Source: Burkholderiales bacterium
GTDB taxonomy: Bacteria > Pseudomonadota > Gammaproteobacteria > Burkholderiales > Burkholderiaceae_C
Direction of reading: 5' to 3'
Assembly: GCA_005786815.1 (NCBI GenBank)
Contig: SYDB01000095.1
Span: 1-17,957 of the forward strand
Length of the DNA stretch: 17,957 nt
Shown piece after piece: positions 14,810-17,957 of the stretch. The notes below the pieces were generated by a model. The model searched no databases. It had not been told where the DNA came from and saw nothing but the letters and a program-made list of their open reading frames with translations. Both the position numbers and the translations under genes were made by a program. Each line of letters starts with the position of its first letter. Within the stretch, counting starts at the first letter, position 1.

Positions 14810-14956
14810 TCAGAGTTTTTTATTACTGTCTTCACGCTTTGCAGCCTCACTCGCTTCTTCATGCTCGGCTTCGCTGCGCCCTGAGAACATGGTCCACCAG
14901 ACGATCGCTACCAGAATCAATCCTGCGCCCAGAGCTTCGAGCAAAATCAACAGCAT
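14810..14956 (-). CDS. Small single-pass membrane protein (48 aa), divergent from mltA
   Basis: A 48-residue protein: a hydrophobic helix at about residues 2-24 (LLILLEALGAGLILVAIV), then a WWTMFSGR motif, then a highly charged Glu/Lys-rich tail of about 20 residues. It is too ordered to be a chance antisense frame: one membrane segment is followed at once by a charged soluble tail. The ATG is the complement of 14954-14956, and AGGAG (complement of 14964-14968) sits exactly seven bases upstream. A longer frame on this strand opens upstream to 15052, but the part before the ATG looks random. The start codon overlaps that of mltA (CATG). The name and role are unknown to me; I believe similar short proteins with a WWTMFSGR-like end exist in Burkholderiales, from memory only. 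Its position next to a cell-wall hydrolase hints at an envelope role (inference). Confidence 0.72.
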   Translation of the reverse strand: MLLILLEALGAGLILVAIVWWTMFSGRSEAEHEEASEAAKREDSNKKL

Positions 14957-16163
14957 GAAACAACTCCTGTGGCGTGTAGTGTGGATGGCGATTGTAGGAA
15001 GCCTGGTGGCTTGCGGTACTGGGCCGCGTCGCGTAGTAGTGGAAGAGGCCACTCCTCCGGCTCCCCCTGCGGCACCCGTCGCGCGTCCTGTCGATGCTGC
15101 GCCACGCGCGTCTGGCGGGCTGGCTGGCGCGTCCGATACCCCAAGCCCGCAAAAGTTTTATCGCAGCCGATGGGTTCCCGTGTCTTGGAACGAACTGCCT
15201 GGTTGGCAAGAAGACGATTTATCGGACGCGTGGAACGCTTGGCTCCAAAACTGTGAGCGACCTGGACCTTTGTTTGCGCCTTTATGTAGACAGGTCAAGC
15301 AATTGCTTTTGGCCGATAACCAAGACAAGCGACTATGGCTGATGTCGCATTTGCAACCTTACCGCGTAGAGTCTTTAGATGGCAACCCAGATGGTTTATT
15401 GACCAGTTACTACGAACCTTTGATGGAAGCCTCCCCACACATGCGCCCCGGCTTTGAAGTGCCTTTGTATGCTCCGCCCGAGGCGTTGCAACTGGCCAAG
15501 CGCGCTGGACAGCCTTGGCTAACCCGGCAACAAATAGATACCCTGCCTGAAGCCAAAGACGCATTGCGTGGCAAGGAAGTGGCGTGGTTGGCAGACCCAG
15601 TAGATGCATTGGTTTTGCATATCCAAGGGTCTGGCCGTGTGCGCATCACCGAGGCAGATGGACGTACGCGCGTGGTGCGTTTGGCCTATGCGGCATCGAA
15701 TGACCAGCCTTACGCCAGCGTGGGCCGTTGGTTGCTAGACCGAGGCTTGGTTCGCGATGCGTCGTGGCCTGGTATCAAAACGTGGATCAGCGCGACGCAA
15801 GTTAGTAACCCGCGCTTGGTGCAAGAGATGCTGTGGAGTAATCCGCGTTATGTGTTTTTTAGACCAGAGACACGCACCGAAAAAGATGCTGATCTGGGTC
15901 CACGGGGTGCGCAAGGCGTGCCTTTAACAGCGGGTCGTTCGGTTGCAATAGACAAAGACTCCATTCCGTATGCAACGCCGTTATGGTTAACGAGTGCGGG
16001 ACCAAACGGCAATTTGCAACGCTTGGTGTTTGCCCAAGACACGGGAAGCGCCATTGTGGGTGCAGTGCGCGCAGACTACTTTGCGGGTACTGGCGCACAA
16101 GCGGGTGACTATGCCGGCCGCATGAAGCAAGGTTTGCGCCTTTGGGTGTTATGGCCCAAATAG
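14955..16163 (+). CDS. mltA: Membrane-bound lytic murein transglycosylase A (lipoprotein)
   Basis: A 402-residue lipoprotein that cleaves peptidoglycan glycan strands to 1,6-anhydromuramyl products at the outer membrane. Seen: a lipoprotein signal ending in S-L-V-A-C with lipidated Cys20; a Pro/Ala-rich linker to about residue 60; the MltA domain with LLTSYYEPLMEASPHMRPGFEV split across its start; and the C-terminal 3D domain with VAIDKDSIPYATPLWL and FAQDTGSAIVGAVRADYF. Asp374 in R-A-D-Y-F corresponds to catalytic Asp308 of mature E. coli MltA. Start: the frame is open upstream to 14772, but only the ATG at 14955 gives a proper signal peptide; the upstream part is the shadow of the small membrane protein gene on the other strand. 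The Shine-Dalgarno sequence here is weak. Confidence 0.95.
   Translation: MKQLLWRVVWMAIVGSLVACGTGPRRVVVEEATPPAPPAAPVARPVDAAPRASGGLAGASDTPSPQKFYRSRWVPVSWNELPGWQEDDLSDAWNAWLQNCERPGPLFAPLCRQVKQLLLADNQDKRLWLMSHLQPYRVESLDGNPDGLLTSYYEPLMEASPHMRPGFEVPLYAPPEALQLAKRAGQPWLTRQQIDTLPEAKDALRGKEVAWLADPVDALVLHIQGSGRVRITEADGRTRVVRLAYAASNDQPYASVGRWLLDRGLVRDASWPGIKTWISATQVSNPRLVQEMLWSNPRYVFFRPETRTEKDADLGPRGAQGVPLTAGRSVAIDKDSIPYATPLWLTSAGPNGNLQRLVFAQDTGSAIVGAVRADYFAGTGAQAGDYAGRMKQGLRLWVLWPK
14964..14968 (-). promoter_or_regulatory. Shine-Dalgarno sequence of the small membrane protein, inside mltA
   Basis: On the minus strand this reads AGGAG, seven bases before the ATG of the 48-residue protein. It lies in codons 4-5 of mltA on the other strand. 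It is among the best ribosome binding sites in the window and decides the start of the small gene. Confidence 0.7.
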
Positions 16164-16199
16164 GGGCGCTGCGTTTTAGGCAAACCCCTATGACACCCA
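16143..16199 (+). repeat. Inverted repeats at the 3' end of mltA
   Basis: TGGGTGTTAT (16143-16152) can pair with ATGACACCCA (16190-16199) as ten pairs with one G-U. Nested inside, GGGG (16163-16166) can pair with CCCC (16185-16188), part of a longer ATAGGGG/CCCCTAT match. The stem spans the mltA stop codon. No T-run follows, so a standard intrinsic terminator is not supported; it could be a 3'-end stabilising hairpin. Confidence 0.4.
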
Positions 16200-16226
16200 C
16201 TAATTCACCCAAGTAAACCCTATATG

Positions 16227-16243
16227 TCACGCAGGCGGCGTGA
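16227..16243. promoter_or_regulatory. Palindrome upstream of the indolepyruvate oxidoreductase gene (candidate operator)
   Basis: TCACGC-AGGCG-GCGTGA is a perfect 6-base dyad with a 5-base centre, 58 bases before the oxidoreductase ATG. A poor -10-like TACACT lies at 16263-16268. The spacing would suit a regulator bound near -35, but no regulator gene is in view. Alternatively it is a small RNA hairpin. Confidence 0.35.
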
Positions 16244-16290
16244 TGCAGACTCTTTTGCCCCCTACACTTTGATCGGCACCCGATTCCTTT

Positions 16291-16295
16291 GGAGA
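16291..16295 (+). promoter_or_regulatory. Ribosome binding site of the indolepyruvate oxidoreductase gene
   Basis: GGAGA with GGAG six bases before the ATG at 16301 fixes the start of the oxidoreductase. Confidence 0.7.
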
Positions 16296-16300
16296 AACCC

Positions 16301-17957
16301 ATGAACGCACCCCTGCCGGAACATATCCGCCGCGCTTTAGAAAACGTCACGCTGGATGACAAATACAGCTTAGACTTCGGTCGCGCTTTCATGAGCGGTG
16401 TGCAAGCTTTGGTCAAGTTGCCGATGTTGCAACGCCAACGCGACGCATTGCAGGGCAAGAACACAGCAGGTTTTATCAGCGGTTACCGCGGTTCGCCCCT
16501 TGGAACTTACGACCAAGCCTTGTGGAAAGCCAAAAAGTATTTGCATGCGCAAAACATCGTGTTCCAGCCTGGTGTGAATGAGGAGTTGGCTGCTACTGCT
16601 TTATGGGGCACACAGCAGTTGGGTTTTGCGCCAGCAGGCAGCAACAAATTTGATGGCGTCTTTGGCATTTGGTATGGCAAGGGCCCGGGTGTAGACCGTT
16701 GCGCCGATGTGTTCAAACACGCCAACATGGCGGGCACCACGCCTTGGGGCGGCGTGTTGGCTGTAGCGGGTGACGACCATGTGGCGAAGAGCTCTACGGC
16801 AGCACACCAAAGTGACCATATTTTTAAAGCGTGTGGCACGCCAGTGTTTTTCCCCGCCAGTGTGCAAGACATTCTCGATTTGGGTGTGCATGCCTTCGCC
16901 ATGAGCCGTTTCTCGGGCATTTGGTCGGGCATGAAAACCATCCAAGAAATTGTGGAGTCCAGCGCGACAGCGGTGATCGATCCTGAGCGCGTGAAGATTG
17001 TGTTGCCTGACTTCGAGATGCCAGCTGGCGGCGTGCATATCCGTTGGCCAGATGATGCGTTGAGCCAAGAGGCGCGCTTGTTTGATTTCAAGTGGTACGC
17101 CGCACTGGCCTACATACGCGCCAACCGCTTAAACCACAACGTGTTGCAAGGACCGAATGACCGTTTTGGTTTGATTGCTAGTGGCAAAGCCTACAACGAC
17201 ACGCGCCAAGCGCTTTTAGATTTGGGCCTCGATGACGACACCTGCCGTCGCGTTGGTATCCGTTTGCATAAAGTGACGGTGGTATGGCCGCTCGAGGCCC
17301 AAGCCACACGCGAATTTGCAACAGGCTTGAAAGAAATTTTGGTGGTCGAAGAAAAGCGCCAAGTCATTGAATACCAACTCAAAGAAGAGTTGTACAACTG
17401 GCGCTCCGATGTGCGTCCTGTGGTCTTGGGCAAATTCAACGAAGCCGACGAGGGTGGTGGTGAATGGTCGGTGCCTAATCCTCGTGCCAGTACTTTGTTG
17501 CGTGCGAATGCCGATTTGAATCCATCTTTGATTGCCAAGGCCATTGCGCAGCGTTTACTGAAGTTAGGTGTGGACGCAGATGTCGCGTCGCGCATCAACG
17601 CGCAACTCGCCATCATCACTGCCAAAGAGCAAGCGATGAGTGTGAGCGTGGTGACAGCAGACCGCCAACCTTGGTTTTGTTCTGGCTGCCCGCACAACAC
17701 CAGCACCAAAGTGCCTGAAGGTTCACGCGCGATGGCGGGTATTGGTTGTCACTTCATGTCCTTGTGGATGGATCGCAGTACGGCGGGGTTTACCCAGATG
17801 GGTGGCGAAGGAACGCCATGGGTTGGGCAACAGCCCTTTGTCAATGACGAGCATATTTTTGCCAACATCGGCGACGGCACCTACTTCCACAGCGGTATCT
17901 TGGCGGTGCGCCAAAGTGTCGCGGCAGGCGTCAACATCACTTACAAAATTTTGTACA
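16301..17957 (+). CDS. Indolepyruvate ferredoxin oxidoreductase, fused type, 3' end cut by window
   Basis: The first 552 residues of a protein that in proteobacteria is usually about 1150-1200 residues. It oxidatively decarboxylates aryl-pyruvates from aromatic amino acids (indolepyruvate, phenylpyruvate) to aryl-acetyl-CoA with TPP, CoA and an iron-sulfur electron carrier. Seen: the N-terminal pyruvate-oxidoreductase-like part with GFISGYRGSPLGTYDQ at about 57-72; the stretch ALWGTQQLG; then WFCSGCPHNTSTKVPEG from residue 458, with Cys460 and Cys463; AGIGCH ending at 484; and the TPP-binding GDGTYFHSG at 524 onward. Joining the alpha-like and TPP domains in one chain marks the fused form. 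No stop codon occurs before the window edge and no frameshift is seen. It is preceded by its own 137-base intergenic region, so it is probably transcribed independently of mltA. Confidence 0.94.
   Translation, partial: MNAPLPEHIRRALENVTLDDKYSLDFGRAFMSGVQALVKLPMLQRQRDALQGKNTAGFISGYRGSPLGTYDQALWKAKKYLHAQNIVFQPGVNEELAATALWGTQQLGFAPAGSNKFDGVFGIWYGKGPGVDRCADVFKHANMAGTTPWGGVLAVAGDDHVAKSSTAAHQSDHIFKACGTPVFFPASVQDILDLGVHAFAMSRFSGIWSGMKTIQEIVESSATAVIDPERVKIVLPDFEMPAGGVHIRWPDDALSQEARLFDFKWYAALAYIRANRLNHNVLQGPNDRFGLIASGKAYNDTRQALLDLGLDDDTCRRVGIRLHKVTVVWPLEAQATREFATGLKEILVVEEKRQVIEYQLKEELYNWRSDVRPVVLGKFNEADEGGGEWSVPNPRASTLLRANADLNPSLIAKAIAQRLLKLGVDADVASRINAQLAIITAKEQAMSVSVVTADRQPWFCSGCPHNTSTKVPEGSRAMAGIGCHFMSLWMDRSTAGFTQMGGEGTPWVGQQPFVNDEHIFANIGDGTYFHSGILAVRQSVAAGVNITYKILY

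Noticed and set aside
14772..14954. 61-codon N-terminal extension of mltA
   Set aside because: It would bury the lipoprotein signal inside the protein, and it is the shadow of the small membrane protein gene on the other strand.
15859..16464. 201-codon minus-strand frame spanning the mltA end, the intergenic region and the oxidoreductase start
   Set aside because: It runs against two well-supported genes, has a random-looking composition and no motif.

Overview
The window looks like chromosomal DNA of a betaproteobacterium, most likely a Comamonadaceae-type member of the Burkholderiales (inference from gene content: glnE next to a YhdP-family gene, a stand-alone heptose-phosphate adenylyltransferase domain, a fused indolepyruvate ferredoxin oxidoreductase, and moderate GC with dense packing). 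I see no tRNA, rRNA, CRISPR array, insertion sequence or prophage gene. Coding density is very high and no gene-free stretch exceeds about 140 bases.

Region 1 (1-4644, minus strand) is a tightly packed five-gene operon read right to left: an exported glutathione-peroxidase-family protein, a COG2907-type FAD/NAD(P)-binding amine-oxidase-like protein, a DUF1365 protein, a Cfa-like SAM-dependent fatty-acid methyltransferase, and a short-chain dehydrogenase cut by the left edge. Junctions are TAATG, ATGA, an 18-base gap and TGA-T-ATG. Related sets occur in bacterial singlet-oxygen and photo-oxidative stress regulons and in modified (for example furan) fatty acid synthesis. The methyltransferase appears to lack two residues linked to bicarbonate binding in classical cyclopropane synthases, so its product may not be a cyclopropane. 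This is the most interesting cluster here.

Region 2 (4740-8042) holds rfaE2 (ADP-heptose synthesis for LPS) on the plus strand, converging on glnE (adenylylation and deadenylylation of glutamine synthetase) on the minus strand.

Region 3 (8055-14770, plus strand) starts only 12 bases from the glnE start. It is a likely operon of a giant YhdP/AsmA-like envelope protein, a membrane PAS histidine kinase whose ATG overlaps the yhdP stop (TGATG), and a FixJ-type response regulator. The two-component pair resembles DctS/DctR and FixL/FixJ, but its target is not in the window.

Region 4 (14810-16163) contains mltA, a lipoprotein lytic transglycosylase, and a 48-residue single-pass membrane protein on the opposite strand. 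Their start codons overlap in a CATG, and the small gene has a near-perfect Shine-Dalgarno sequence inside the first codons of mltA.

Region 5 (16164-17957) is a 137-base intergenic stretch with two dyad symmetries, followed by the first half of a fused indolepyruvate ferredoxin oxidoreductase that runs off the right edge.
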